Assembly (NCBI RefSeq): GCF_020076305.1 | Contig: NZ_JAIQXE010000001.1 | Coordinates: forward strand, 558,001-622,000 | Reading direction: 5' to 3' | Length of the DNA stretch: 64,000 bases | Origin: Flavihumibacter profundi | GTDB taxonomy: Bacteria; Bacteroidota; Bacteroidia; Chitinophagales; Chitinophagaceae | Shown here: piece by piece, positions 39,554-47,911 of the stretch | Layout: each line of letters begins with the position of its first letter | Numbering within the stretch: position 1 is the first letter of the stretch | Position numbers and translations under genes: made by a program | Notes under the pieces: model-generated | The model's input: only the letters and a program-made list of their open reading frames with translations | Told to the model about the DNA's origin: nothing | The model's database searches: none

Positions 39554-40516
39554 TTACTTACCTAAATATTGCTCAAAGAATTTTTTTGCGGCTTCCGGGC
39601 CAGGTTGCTGGAGGGGACGAACAACCCTGAAACCCACACCAGCTGCCTCTGTCAGCCACCATTTACTTTTTGGGTTTTGGGGGTCCCGGCGGTTCCAGCT
39701 TGGGTCAGATTTAATACGGTTGGCGCTGCGTAAAGCCTGTGGCTCATCATTAAAAGCACCGCCACGCAGGGTTTTGGGGTATCGGGAAGCATTAAATGGG
39801 GCTACTGGGTCGGTACTTTTATCTGCCAGATCTTTTAAGGCATCGGCGTTATAGTGATCAAGTGTCCACTCTGTTACATTACCAATAATGTCATATAATC
39901 CCCATGGATTGGGTTTTTTCTGGCCCGACCGCTGGTATTTGTTACTGCTGTTTTTCTTGTACCAGGCATACTGGTCCAATAGCTTTTCATCATTACCGAA
40001 GAAATAAGCTGTTTTAGTTCCAGCCCGGCACGCATATTCCCATTCCGCTTCGGTGGGAAGCCGGTAAAAAATACCGGTTTTATCATAAAGCCACCTGCAA
40101 TACATTAATGCAGCATATTGTGAAAGGCTGTTTACCGGGAACCCGCCTTCCTTGCCCATTCCCCAGGTAAGGTCAACATACTGCGGACTAGGCCTGGTAA
40201 TGGCATCTACAGCTGAGTTCTGGGAAGTATTTTCATCGTGGTAAAACACATCAAAAGCATCGCGGCTGACTTCCAGGGAAGCCATCCAGAAAGCAGATAT
40301 ATTTACAGTACGCTGTGGGCCTTCATCCTCTTTCCGGTTTTTTTCATTGCTGTTACTGCCCATTACAAATTGACCAGCCGGAATAGGTACCATCGAAAAA
40401 CTGATAGCTGAGCCCGGAATAGACTGATTATAAGTCTTGAAATTGTCTCCTTGCGACTGGGCCGAAAGCCTGGAAAAAGAAGTCACTAAAAAAAAGATGC
40501 CAAAAATTCTGGTCAC
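39554..40516 (-). CDS. Exported SUMF1/formylglycine-generating-enzyme-like protein (no catalytic Cys)
   Basis: 320 residues from a GTG start with a Sec signal (FGIFFLVTSFSRLSAQ). Clear FGE-sulfatase fold: MVPIPAGQFVMGSN, FWMASLEVSRDAF, PVNSLSQYAALMYCRWL, RLPTEAEWEYACRAGT, NPWGLYDIIGNVTEWTLD and LRGGAFNDEPQALRSANR. The end reads GVGFRVVRP where true formylglycine-generating enzymes have GFRC, so sulfatase activation is unlikely. More probably a structural or lectin-like member, as GldK/PorK are. Confidence 0.85.
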   Translation of the reverse strand: MTRIFGIFFLVTSFSRLSAQSQGDNFKTYNQSIPGSAISFSMVPIPAGQFVMGSNSNEKNRKEDEGPQRTVNISAFWMASLEVSRDAFDVFYHDENTSQNSAVDAITRPSPQYVDLTWGMGKEGGFPVNSLSQYAALMYCRWLYDKTGIFYRLPTEAEWEYACRAGTKTAYFFGNDEKLLDQYAWYKKNSSNKYQRSGQKKPNPWGLYDIIGNVTEWTLDHYNADALKDLADKSTDPVAPFNASRYPKTLRGGAFNDEPQALRSANRIKSDPSWNRRDPQNPKSKWWLTEAAGVGFRVVRPLQQPGPEAAKKFFEQYLGK

Positions 40517-40572
40517 TGTTAAGTTTATTTTATAGTTATCTAAAATAGGTGATTATTGCACGTTATATCATT

Positions 40573-41640
40573 TTATTGGCTGTTGCTCCAATAGGTATTG
40601 AAATATTTACTTTTCTGTAATACCAATTTCCCGTTTTTTATAGTTGCAATTATGAACTCAGCCTGTAACTGCCGGGCGAGTTTTTTTGCTTTTCTTACGG
40701 GTAGCAGGCTACAGGCTTTCGTGAGCCAGTCTGCGGTTGTTCCGTCATTGGCAATTACAGTAACATTTTTCTGGCTTGTAATACCGTAGCCGGTCCTGGG
40801 GTCAATTACATGCGAATATTTTTTTCCGTCATGAAAAATAAACTGATAGGCATCGCCGGAAGTGGTAACTGCCTTATTGCTAATTAGCAAATATTGCGGT
40901 AATAATTCATCCGTTTGTTCCGGGATATTTACCCCGATTTTCCAGCCTTTAGAACCAGGTGGGGCACCTATCGCAACTATATCGCCACTAACATCAACCA
41001 GGGCAGTACTGATTCCCTTCGATTGTATACGATCCATTACCCGCTGGGCAATATAACCCTGGGCAATGCCGCCCAGATCAAGTTGCATGCCCGTTTTTTG
41101 CAGGGTTACAGTATGGCTCATTGAATCCAGGCTGACCTTATCAAAACCTGTCAGGGCGAGTTTCTCAGCAACGGATTCCTGCGTAGGCCAGGATTTTTCT
41201 TTCCTTGCTTTTCGCCAAAGCCTTGTAACCGGCCCAAGTGTGATATCAAAATTGCCATTACTTTTTTCATAAGCGATTTTGGATATCCATAAAATTTCGA
41301 ACAGGGCAGGGGAAGCATAAAATGGCTTTTTGCCTGGTCCTCCTTGCGCACACAAGCGGTTCAATTCACTGCTGTCGATATAATCACTGTAAATATTAAC
41401 CAGACTATCTACCAGTTGAAAGCAATTGCTGGCCAGCATTTCAGCCTGCAGGCTATCATGGGCATATATCTGGATATTAAATGGTGATCCCATTTTATTT
41501 TGGGTGAATACCCATTTCTTCGGTTGAGCATAACTGTTAACTAAAAAAAACAGGAGGCAACAAAAACAGCAAAGGGCTTTCAAATCATTTAGTTTGCGAT
41601 GTATTGCCGAAATTATGCGAATATTCACGCAACATGCCAC
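40573..41640 (-). CDS. apbE: FAD:protein FMN transferase (ApbE family)
   Basis: 355 residues from a GTG at 41640; a TTG at 41583 would place the signal peptide (LKALCCFCCLLFFLVNSYAQ) at the very N-terminus and is equally possible. ApbE attaches FMN to threonine of periplasmic flavoproteins. Seen: VFTQNKMGSPFNIQIYA, NGNFDITLGPVTRLWR, GISTALVDVSGDIVAIG, YSHVIDPRTGYGI and GTTADWLTKACSLL (metal/FAD region). No flavinylation target (S/T-G-A-T-x-T) was noticed in the neighbouring proteins. Confidence 0.9.
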   Translation of the reverse strand: MACCVNIRIISAIHRKLNDLKALCCFCCLLFFLVNSYAQPKKWVFTQNKMGSPFNIQIYAHDSLQAEMLASNCFQLVDSLVNIYSDYIDSSELNRLCAQGGPGKKPFYASPALFEILWISKIAYEKSNGNFDITLGPVTRLWRKARKEKSWPTQESVAEKLALTGFDKVSLDSMSHTVTLQKTGMQLDLGGIAQGYIAQRVMDRIQSKGISTALVDVSGDIVAIGAPPGSKGWKIGVNIPEQTDELLPQYLLISNKAVTTSGDAYQFIFHDGKKYSHVIDPRTGYGITSQKNVTVIANDGTTADWLTKACSLLPVRKAKKLARQLQAEFIIATIKNGKLVLQKSKYFNTYWSNSQ

Positions 41641-41752
41641 CAGAACAGCCTGTATATTAATATTGAATAAGATTAGGGTAAAATTAGACCAGAAATAGAT
41701 ATTTCTTTATTGGCGGAAGACTGTAATTTTAAAGGATAACATTATAATTGCC

Positions 41753-42679
41753 ATGCAAAGAAGAGATTTTGTTCAACAATCCGTATTAGCGGGCGGCGCC
41801 CTGCTTACTTCAGCAATTGCCTCAGCCCAAAAATCAAAATCACCTGAATTAACTCCTGCCGAGAAGCCCTTTAACCTGAATTATGCTTTTCACGACGGGA
41901 CCTTTGAAAATCTGGCCGGGAAAGATTTTATTGAACAAATCAAATATGGCCACAGTATGGGTTTCAGGGCAATTGAAGATAATGGTATGATGGGTCGCCC
42001 GGTTGCGGAGCAAAAGAAAATAGGTGAGACCCTTGCTAAATTGGGCATGTCGATGGGCGTTTTTGTAGTAAGCTCGAACGGTTGGCATTGGAAAACCTCG
42101 CTGACAACAGGAAAGCAGGAATATATTGACCTTATGATCAAGGATTGCAAGGAAGCTGTTGAGGTTGCTAAGCGATGTGGTGCAAAATGGATGACAGTTG
42201 TTCCGGGTAACTATGAAAGAAGCCTTTCACAGGAATTCCAGACAGCCAATGTGATCAATGCTTTGCGCAAGGGCGCAGATATTCTTGCACCGCATGGATT
42301 GGTGATGGTACTGGAAGCCCTGAGTGATAACCCAGATCTTTTCCTGCGCCATACAGACCAGGCTTATATGATCTGCCAGGCAGTCGGCAGCCCTGCCTGC
42401 AAATTCCTCTTTGACATGTACCATATGCAAAGGAATGAGGGAGATATTATAAGTAATATCGATTTGGTATGGAACGAAACCGGTTATTTCCAGATAGGTG
42501 ATAACCCGGGTCGGAATGAACCAGGAACCGGGGAAATGAATTATAAAAATATTTTCAAGCATATTAAGAGTAAGGGATATAAAGGTATCCTTGGCATGGA
42601 GCACGGTAATAGTATTGATGGAAAAGATGGTGAAATTGCCCTTATTAAAGCCTACAGGGAAGCAGACAGTTTCATGTAG
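41753..42679 (+). CDS. Hydroxypyruvate isomerase-like TIM-barrel protein, Tat-exported
   Basis: 308 residues. Tat signal MQRRDFVQQSVLAGGALLTSAIASAQ. The rest is an AP-endonuclease-2-type TIM barrel: FEQIKYGHSMGFRAIED, WMTVVPGNYERSLS, GLVMVLEALSDNP (metal ligand E), CKFLFDMYHMQRNEGDI (D/H ligands), FQIGDNPGRNEPGTGEMNY and GILGMEHGNS (E). This matches the metal site of hydroxypyruvate isomerases and related sugar epimerases. A periplasmic site is unusual for Hyi. First of the forward cluster leading to the cytochromes. Confidence 0.88.
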   Translation: MQRRDFVQQSVLAGGALLTSAIASAQKSKSPELTPAEKPFNLNYAFHDGTFENLAGKDFIEQIKYGHSMGFRAIEDNGMMGRPVAEQKKIGETLAKLGMSMGVFVVSSNGWHWKTSLTTGKQEYIDLMIKDCKEAVEVAKRCGAKWMTVVPGNYERSLSQEFQTANVINALRKGADILAPHGLVMVLEALSDNPDLFLRHTDQAYMICQAVGSPACKFLFDMYHMQRNEGDIISNIDLVWNETGYFQIGDNPGRNEPGTGEMNYKNIFKHIKSKGYKGILGMEHGNSIDGKDGEIALIKAYREADSFM

Positions 42680-42728
42680 AGTATTATTTGTAAATTGTTA
42701 ATGCAGTACCATATAATTACACCAGCTA

Positions 42729-45434
42729 ATGATACCAGGTAATTTTTTGCACAATCGCCGTATCTGGCTAGTAATAGCTTTACTTGTTTTTGCTACAGGT
42801 GGATTTGTATTCCTTACAAGGGATAAGCCTGTAGACTTTAGTGCCGATGTAAAACCCATCCTCAACAAGAAATGCATAACCTGTCATGGTGGCGTAAAAG
42901 CCAAGGCTGGTTTTAGCGTATTGTTCCGGGAAGAAGCCATGGCTCCGACAGAATCGGGAAAGCCGGCAATTCTTCCGGGTGATCCCGACCATAGCGAACT
43001 GATACGCCGTATTACGAATAAAGACCCTGAAGAAAGAATGCCTTACCAGCATGAACCCCTGAGTAAAGATGAGATTGATATTTTTCGACGGTGGATCAAG
43101 CAGGGTGCAAAATGGGGCGATCACTGGGCCTATCTTCCTGTAAAACAAGAGCCTGTTCCCGAATTGCAGGATGCATGGTGTAAAAATGATATTGATAAAT
43201 ACATATTGCGGAAACTGAAGGAACAGGAATTGCAGCCATCTGCCAGGGCAGATAAAGCTACATTGCTAAGAAGGGTCAGCCTTGACCTCATCGGCATGTA
43301 TCCCAAAGACGAAATCGCCCGGAAGTTTATGAATTCCAACGACAGTAATGCCTATGAGGTGCTGGTAGATTCCTTATTGGCTTCACCACATTACGGCGAG
43401 CGTTGGGCCGCGATGTGGCTTGACCTTGCCCGGTATGCAGATACTAAAGGTTATGAGGCGGACGGGGGCAGAACTATCTGGCCTTATCGTGATTGGGTGA
43501 TTAAAGCTTATAATGAAGACAAGCCTTATGACCAGTTTATAAAGGAACAAATTGCTGGCGACCTTTTTCCTTATCCGACAGATGACAATTATATCGCCAC
43601 AGCATTTAGCCGCAACAGCATGACCAATGATGAAGGGGGTACAAACAATGAAGAGTTCAGGACATCAGCGGTTGTAGACCGGGTGAATACAACCTGGGAA
43701 TCTATGATGGGTACCACTTTTGCCTGTGTGCAATGCCATAGCCATCCGTATGATCCGTTTCACCATGATGAGTACTATAAGTTCCTGGCATATTTTAACA
43801 ATACCCGCGATGAGGATGTGCCAGGTGAATACCCCCTGCTGCGCCAGCTGACCGATTCGATGAAAAATGAAGTTGTCAGGGTGATTAATTGGGTTAAGAA
43901 AAATGCAGGTGACGAAGAAGCAAAGCGGGTGGATCTTTTCCTTCGCACTTACCAGCCCGCAATCAATTCAACTACAGCCGACTCAATAGAAAAAGCCACC
44001 ATATATGGCAACAATAGTGACCTGGGACTGATGAAGAATGGCAGCGCAAGGCTTAGAAATGTAAACCTTCAAAATTCAAACCAGTTGGTTTGGCACTATC
44101 ATTCCAGTAAAAAGGGCGGGGTTGTGAAATTCAGGCTGGATGGCCGGCAGGGACCAGTATTTGCAACAACCAACATATTGCCAGGCGATCATTCCACCTT
44201 CGGCGCTGTATCCTATCCTTTGCAATCAGGAACACATGATATTTATATCGAGTACCAAAATCCATCGATCCCGGATAAGTCGCAGGATTTTGCTTTGGAT
44301 TTTGACTGGATATCCTTTAACCGTGAATTTCCGGGAAAAGGATTACCTGGTTATGAAGAACAGCAAAATCGCTATTGGAGCCTGGTTACAGCTAATGTTG
44401 CTGGAATTCCGGTAATGATTGAAAACCCGGCCAGCATGCGCCGGACCACCCATGTTTTTACCCGGGGAAACTGGCGGTCAAAAGGAAAGGAAGTTGAACC
44501 TGCAGTTCCGGCTGCATTGGGATTCGCAATGCCCAAAGACGCCCCAAAAAACCGTTTGGGTCTTGCGATGTGGCTAACTGATGAAAGGCATCCCCTTGTT
44601 TCGCGTACCATGGTGAACCGCCTCTGGGAACAGGTCTTTGGCACTGGTATCGTTGAAACCCTGGAAGATATGGGTACCCAGGGTATACCTCCAACACACA
44701 GGGAATTACTCGATCACCTGGCGTATACTTTTGTCCACGATAAAAAATGGAGTGTCAAAAAAATGCTGAAGGAGATGGTGATGAGTGCAACTTACCAGCA
44801 GGATTCAAAACTAACAGAAGAGCTTAAACGAAAAGACTTTTTCAATAAATTTTATGCCAGGGGCCCGAGGGTAAGGTTAAGTTCCGAGCAACTGCGTGAC
44901 CAGGCGCTTTGCATCAGCGGAGCATTAAGTAACAAGATGTATGGCGAAGGAGTGATGCCCTGGCAGCCGGAAGGTATTTGGCTTTCGCCATACAACGGCG
45001 CGAAATGGGTATCCAGTAAAGGGGAGGACCAATACCGCAGGGCGGTTTATACTTACTGGAAACGAACAGCAGCTTATCCTTCATTGATCAGTTTTGATGG
45101 TGCCCTGAGAGTAGTTTGCACTGCGAGGCGGATACGCACCAATACACCCTTGCAGGCATTGGTTACACTGAATGATTCAGCCTTTGTAGACCTGGCTGGT
45201 CATTTTGCCCGTCGTATGATGCAGGATTCAACACAGGGGCCGGCAATACAAATTGCTAAAGGCTATGAACTGATGCTGTACAAACCAATGCCAAAAGCCA
45301 GGTTGCCCATATTCCTGGATTTATATAACAAGGCACTGGAAGAATATAAAGGAAGGAAAGACAGAACATCGGCGGCTATGTTCGTGGTAGCCAACGCGCT
45401 CCTGAACCTGGATGAAGTGGTTACAAAAAATTGA
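42729..45434 (+). CDS. DUF1549/DUF1553 (PSD1) cytochrome c protein with CBM6-like insert
   Basis: 901 residues, membrane-anchored (helix residues 11-29). Planctomycete-type cytochrome domain with haem motif C49-ITC-H53 and likely axial Met in ERMPYQHEPLS. DUF1549 follows (about 150-380), containing a second CxxCH, C333-VQC-H337, in TFACVQCHSHPYDPFHHDEYY. Residues about 430-530 look like a CBM6-type carbohydrate module (VVKFRLDGRQGPVFATTNI ... SGTHDIYIEY ... FALDFDWISF). DUF1553 covers the C-terminal third (HPLVSRTMVNRLWEQVFGTGIVET). Typically paired with a DUF1501 gene, which is next. Function undetermined; a redox enzyme acting on a glycan is inferred. Confidence 0.9.
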   Translation: MIPGNFLHNRRIWLVIALLVFATGGFVFLTRDKPVDFSADVKPILNKKCITCHGGVKAKAGFSVLFREEAMAPTESGKPAILPGDPDHSELIRRITNKDPEERMPYQHEPLSKDEIDIFRRWIKQGAKWGDHWAYLPVKQEPVPELQDAWCKNDIDKYILRKLKEQELQPSARADKATLLRRVSLDLIGMYPKDEIARKFMNSNDSNAYEVLVDSLLASPHYGERWAAMWLDLARYADTKGYEADGGRTIWPYRDWVIKAYNEDKPYDQFIKEQIAGDLFPYPTDDNYIATAFSRNSMTNDEGGTNNEEFRTSAVVDRVNTTWESMMGTTFACVQCHSHPYDPFHHDEYYKFLAYFNNTRDEDVPGEYPLLRQLTDSMKNEVVRVINWVKKNAGDEEAKRVDLFLRTYQPAINSTTADSIEKATIYGNNSDLGLMKNGSARLRNVNLQNSNQLVWHYHSSKKGGVVKFRLDGRQGPVFATTNILPGDHSTFGAVSYPLQSGTHDIYIEYQNPSIPDKSQDFALDFDWISFNREFPGKGLPGYEEQQNRYWSLVTANVAGIPVMIENPASMRRTTHVFTRGNWRSKGKEVEPAVPAALGFAMPKDAPKNRLGLAMWLTDERHPLVSRTMVNRLWEQVFGTGIVETLEDMGTQGIPPTHRELLDHLAYTFVHDKKWSVKKMLKEMVMSATYQQDSKLTEELKRKDFFNKFYARGPRVRLSSEQLRDQALCISGALSNKMYGEGVMPWQPEGIWLSPYNGAKWVSSKGEDQYRRAVYTYWKRTAAYPSLISFDGALRVVCTARRIRTNTPLQALVTLNDSAFVDLAGHFARRMMQDSTQGPAIQIAKGYELMLYKPMPKARLPIFLDLYNKALEEYKGRKDRTSAAMFVVANALLNLDEVVTKN

Positions 45435-45452
45435 TCATTCAATGTATTATCC

Positions 45453-46976
45453 ATGACACAAAAAGAACTGCATGATCAGCGATTGTTGAAAGAAGCTGAG
45501 GCGGCGATCTTACGAATGCATACCCGGAGGCATTTCCTGAAAGAAAGTGCCATGGGCCTTGGTGCATTGGCAATCGGTTCCCTTTTCGGTAACTGCGGCC
45601 TGAATAGCGCTAATACCGCTAAATCGGCATCTACCTCAATTGCTTTTGATCCTGCCCATCCCTTGCTGCCCAAAGCCCCACAGTTTCCGGGTAAGGCAAA
45701 AAGTGTCATTTACCTGCATATGGCCGGCGCCCCTTCGCAATTGGAATTATTCGATTATAAACCAGAACTGATGAAGATGAATGGGCAGGATTGTCCGCCT
45801 TCTTTACTGGCCGGGAAACAATTTGCATTCATAACCGGGGTCCCTAAAATGCTTGGACCCCAGGCAAAGTTTGCCCAGCATGGGGAAAGTCGTGCATGGA
45901 TTAGTGATAACCTGCCCCACCTTAGTACAGTGGCTGATGAAATAAGTTTTTTAAAGGCAGTTTCAACAGACCAGTTCAACCATGCACCGGCACAATTACT
46001 AATGCATACCGGCAGTGCACGTTTGGGCCGCCCGAGCATGGGAAGCTGGGTTACTTATGGACTTGGAACTGAAAACCAGAACCTGCCGGGTTTTGTAGTG
46101 TTGACCAGCGGTGGTAGTTTTCCTGATGCAGGTAAAAGTGTATGGGGGAGTGGTTTCTTACCGTCAGTTTACCAGGGGGTACAATGTCGTAGTGAGGGCG
46201 ACCCTGTACTGTTCATAAAAGACCCCGATGGCATGAGCCGTAATTTGCGGAAAGCTTCCATTGATGCCATAAATGCAGCTAACCAGCAGGAATATGAAGA
46301 ATACAATGATCCTGAAATCTTATCGCGCATTTCCCAGTATGAAATGGCTTACCGGATGCAGATCACAGCTCCTGAAGTGATGAACATAAATGATGAGCCG
46401 GACTATATCCATGAAATGTATGGCACAAAACCAGGGAAAGCCTGTTTTGCCAATAATGTGCTATTGGCCAGGAAACTGGTGGAAAAAGGCGTTAGATATG
46501 TACAGCTATTTGACTGGGGTTGGGATGCCCATGGTGATAACCCCAACAACTCCCTGAACATAGGTATCGTCAATAAATGCCGCTCTATTGATAAAGCCAT
46601 CACCGCTTTATTACTTGACCTGAAACAAAGGGGATTACTGGAAGAAACCCTTGTGGTTTGGGGCGGTGAATTTGGCCGTACCCCTATGATGGAGAACCGG
46701 AATGGTATCGATGCTCCTTATAAAGGTCGTGACCACCATACAGAAGCATTTACGATATGGATGGCAGGCGGCGGTATTAAGAAAGGCTATAGTCATGGTG
46801 AAACAGATGAGATAGGTTATAGTAGTATCAGCGGCAAAGTTCAGGCCTACGATATCCAGGCTACTATACTAAACCAACTTGGGTTTAACCACGAAGAATT
46901 TACATACCCCTTCCAGGGAAGGCCTTTCCGCCTGACCGATGTTGGTGGAAAAGTCATAAATGAAATATTAGCATGA
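45453..46976 (+). CDS. DUF1501 family protein, Tat-exported
   Basis: 507 residues. Tat signal MHTRRHFLKESAMGLGALAIGSLFGNC. DUF1501 proteins have an alkaline phosphatase/sulfatase-type fold: SVIYLHMAGAPSQLELFDYKPEL near the N-terminus, FDWGWDAHGDNPNNSLN, TLVVWGGEFGRTPMMENRNG and GRDHHTEAFTIWMAGGG carry the metal-site-like D/H residues. Sits 18 bp after the PSD1 cytochrome gene, its usual partner; the ATGA overlap couples it to the next gene. Catalytic activity not known for the family. Confidence 0.9.
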   Translation: MTQKELHDQRLLKEAEAAILRMHTRRHFLKESAMGLGALAIGSLFGNCGLNSANTAKSASTSIAFDPAHPLLPKAPQFPGKAKSVIYLHMAGAPSQLELFDYKPELMKMNGQDCPPSLLAGKQFAFITGVPKMLGPQAKFAQHGESRAWISDNLPHLSTVADEISFLKAVSTDQFNHAPAQLLMHTGSARLGRPSMGSWVTYGLGTENQNLPGFVVLTSGGSFPDAGKSVWGSGFLPSVYQGVQCRSEGDPVLFIKDPDGMSRNLRKASIDAINAANQQEYEEYNDPEILSRISQYEMAYRMQITAPEVMNINDEPDYIHEMYGTKPGKACFANNVLLARKLVEKGVRYVQLFDWGWDAHGDNPNNSLNIGIVNKCRSIDKAITALLLDLKQRGLLEETLVVWGGEFGRTPMMENRNGIDAPYKGRDHHTEAFTIWMAGGGIKKGYSHGETDEIGYSSISGKVQAYDIQATILNQLGFNHEEFTYPFQGRPFRLTDVGGKVINEILA

Positions 46977-47902
46977 GTATTCACCGCAGGGCTTTCCTGC
47001 AAAATACGGCAACAGCAACGGCAGCCATGGTTTTGGCTTCACTTGATAGTTTGTCTGCACCGATATGGCCTGGCGAAAAAGGCAATGGATTTGAATTAAT
47101 TATTCTAGCCACAAGCTGGGGTTATGAAGGCAGCATTGATGCTTTTTGCGCGGCGGCAAAAAAAGAAGGTTATGACGGAATTGAAGTTTGGTGGCCAACT
47201 GAAAAAAAAGCCCAGGACGAATTATTCGCAGCATTGAAAAAACACCATTTATCAGTTGGTTTTTTATGCGGCGGCCACCAGGCGGAGCAACCTGCCCACC
47301 TGAAGACATTTGTAGAAATGGTTGAAGCGGCTACCACGCAAACCATCCAGAAACCGTTATACATCAATTGCCATTCGGGAAGGGATTATTTTTCTTTTGA
47401 CCAAAACAAAGCTTTCATAGATTTTACCAACAAGCAATCAAAACAAACCGGAATATTGATCTGCCACGAAACACATCGCAGCAGGATGCTGTTTGCTGCA
47501 CATGTTGCTAGGAATTTTATTGAAAAATACCCGGACCTGCGACTCACCTTCGATGTATCGCACTGGTGCAATGTACACGAAAGCATGTTAGCCGACCAGG
47601 CTGAAACTGTTACCCTGGCCCTAGAAAGGGTTTCGCATATTCATGCCCGTATTGGTCATCCCGAAGGCCCGCAGGTAAATGATCCGCGTGCACCGGAATG
47701 GGAGGCAATTGTGAAACAGCATGTGGAATGGTGGGACAAAGTTGTGGCGCGCAAAAAGAAGAACGGAGAAAGAATGACTATACTAACTGAATTCGGTCCG
47801 CCAGACTATATGCCAACCTTACCCTATACCCGGCAACCCCTGGCAGATCAATGGGCTGTTAATGTTTACATGATGCAGTTACTTCGCAAACGCTACCAAT
47901 AA
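46973..47902 (+). CDS. TIM-barrel sugar isomerase/epimerase-like protein, Tat-exported
   Basis: 309 residues. Tat signal MSIHRRAFLQNTATATAAMVLASLDSLSA. AP-endonuclease-2-type barrel: GYDGIEVWWPTEKK, LYINCHSGRDYFSFDQ, GILICHETHRSRMLFAAHVARNF, DLRLTFDVSHWCNVHESM (metal site D/H) and SHIHARIGHPEGPQVNDP. The E ligand at the end is TILTEFGPPDYMP. Related to but clearly different from the barrel protein at 41753. Translated with the DUF1501 protein (4-bp overlap). Confidence 0.87.
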   Translation: MSIHRRAFLQNTATATAAMVLASLDSLSAPIWPGEKGNGFELIILATSWGYEGSIDAFCAAAKKEGYDGIEVWWPTEKKAQDELFAALKKHHLSVGFLCGGHQAEQPAHLKTFVEMVEAATTQTIQKPLYINCHSGRDYFSFDQNKAFIDFTNKQSKQTGILICHETHRSRMLFAAHVARNFIEKYPDLRLTFDVSHWCNVHESMLADQAETVTLALERVSHIHARIGHPEGPQVNDPRAPEWEAIVKQHVEWWDKVVARKKKNGERMTILTEFGPPDYMPTLPYTRQPLADQWAVNVYMMQLLRKRYQ

Positions 47903-47911
47903 TTCCACCTT

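Noticed and set aside
39554-46976. Sulfatase activation by the SUMF1-like protein acting on DUF1501
   Set aside because: DUF1501 lacks the C/S-x-P-x-R sulfatase signature and the SUMF1-like protein lacks the catalytic cysteine.
41753-47902. 3-keto-glycoside pathway of the known Bacteroides type
   Set aside because: No DUF1080 hydrolase/lyase, which that pathway needs, was found in the window, so the region is reported as a hypothesis with a different composition.
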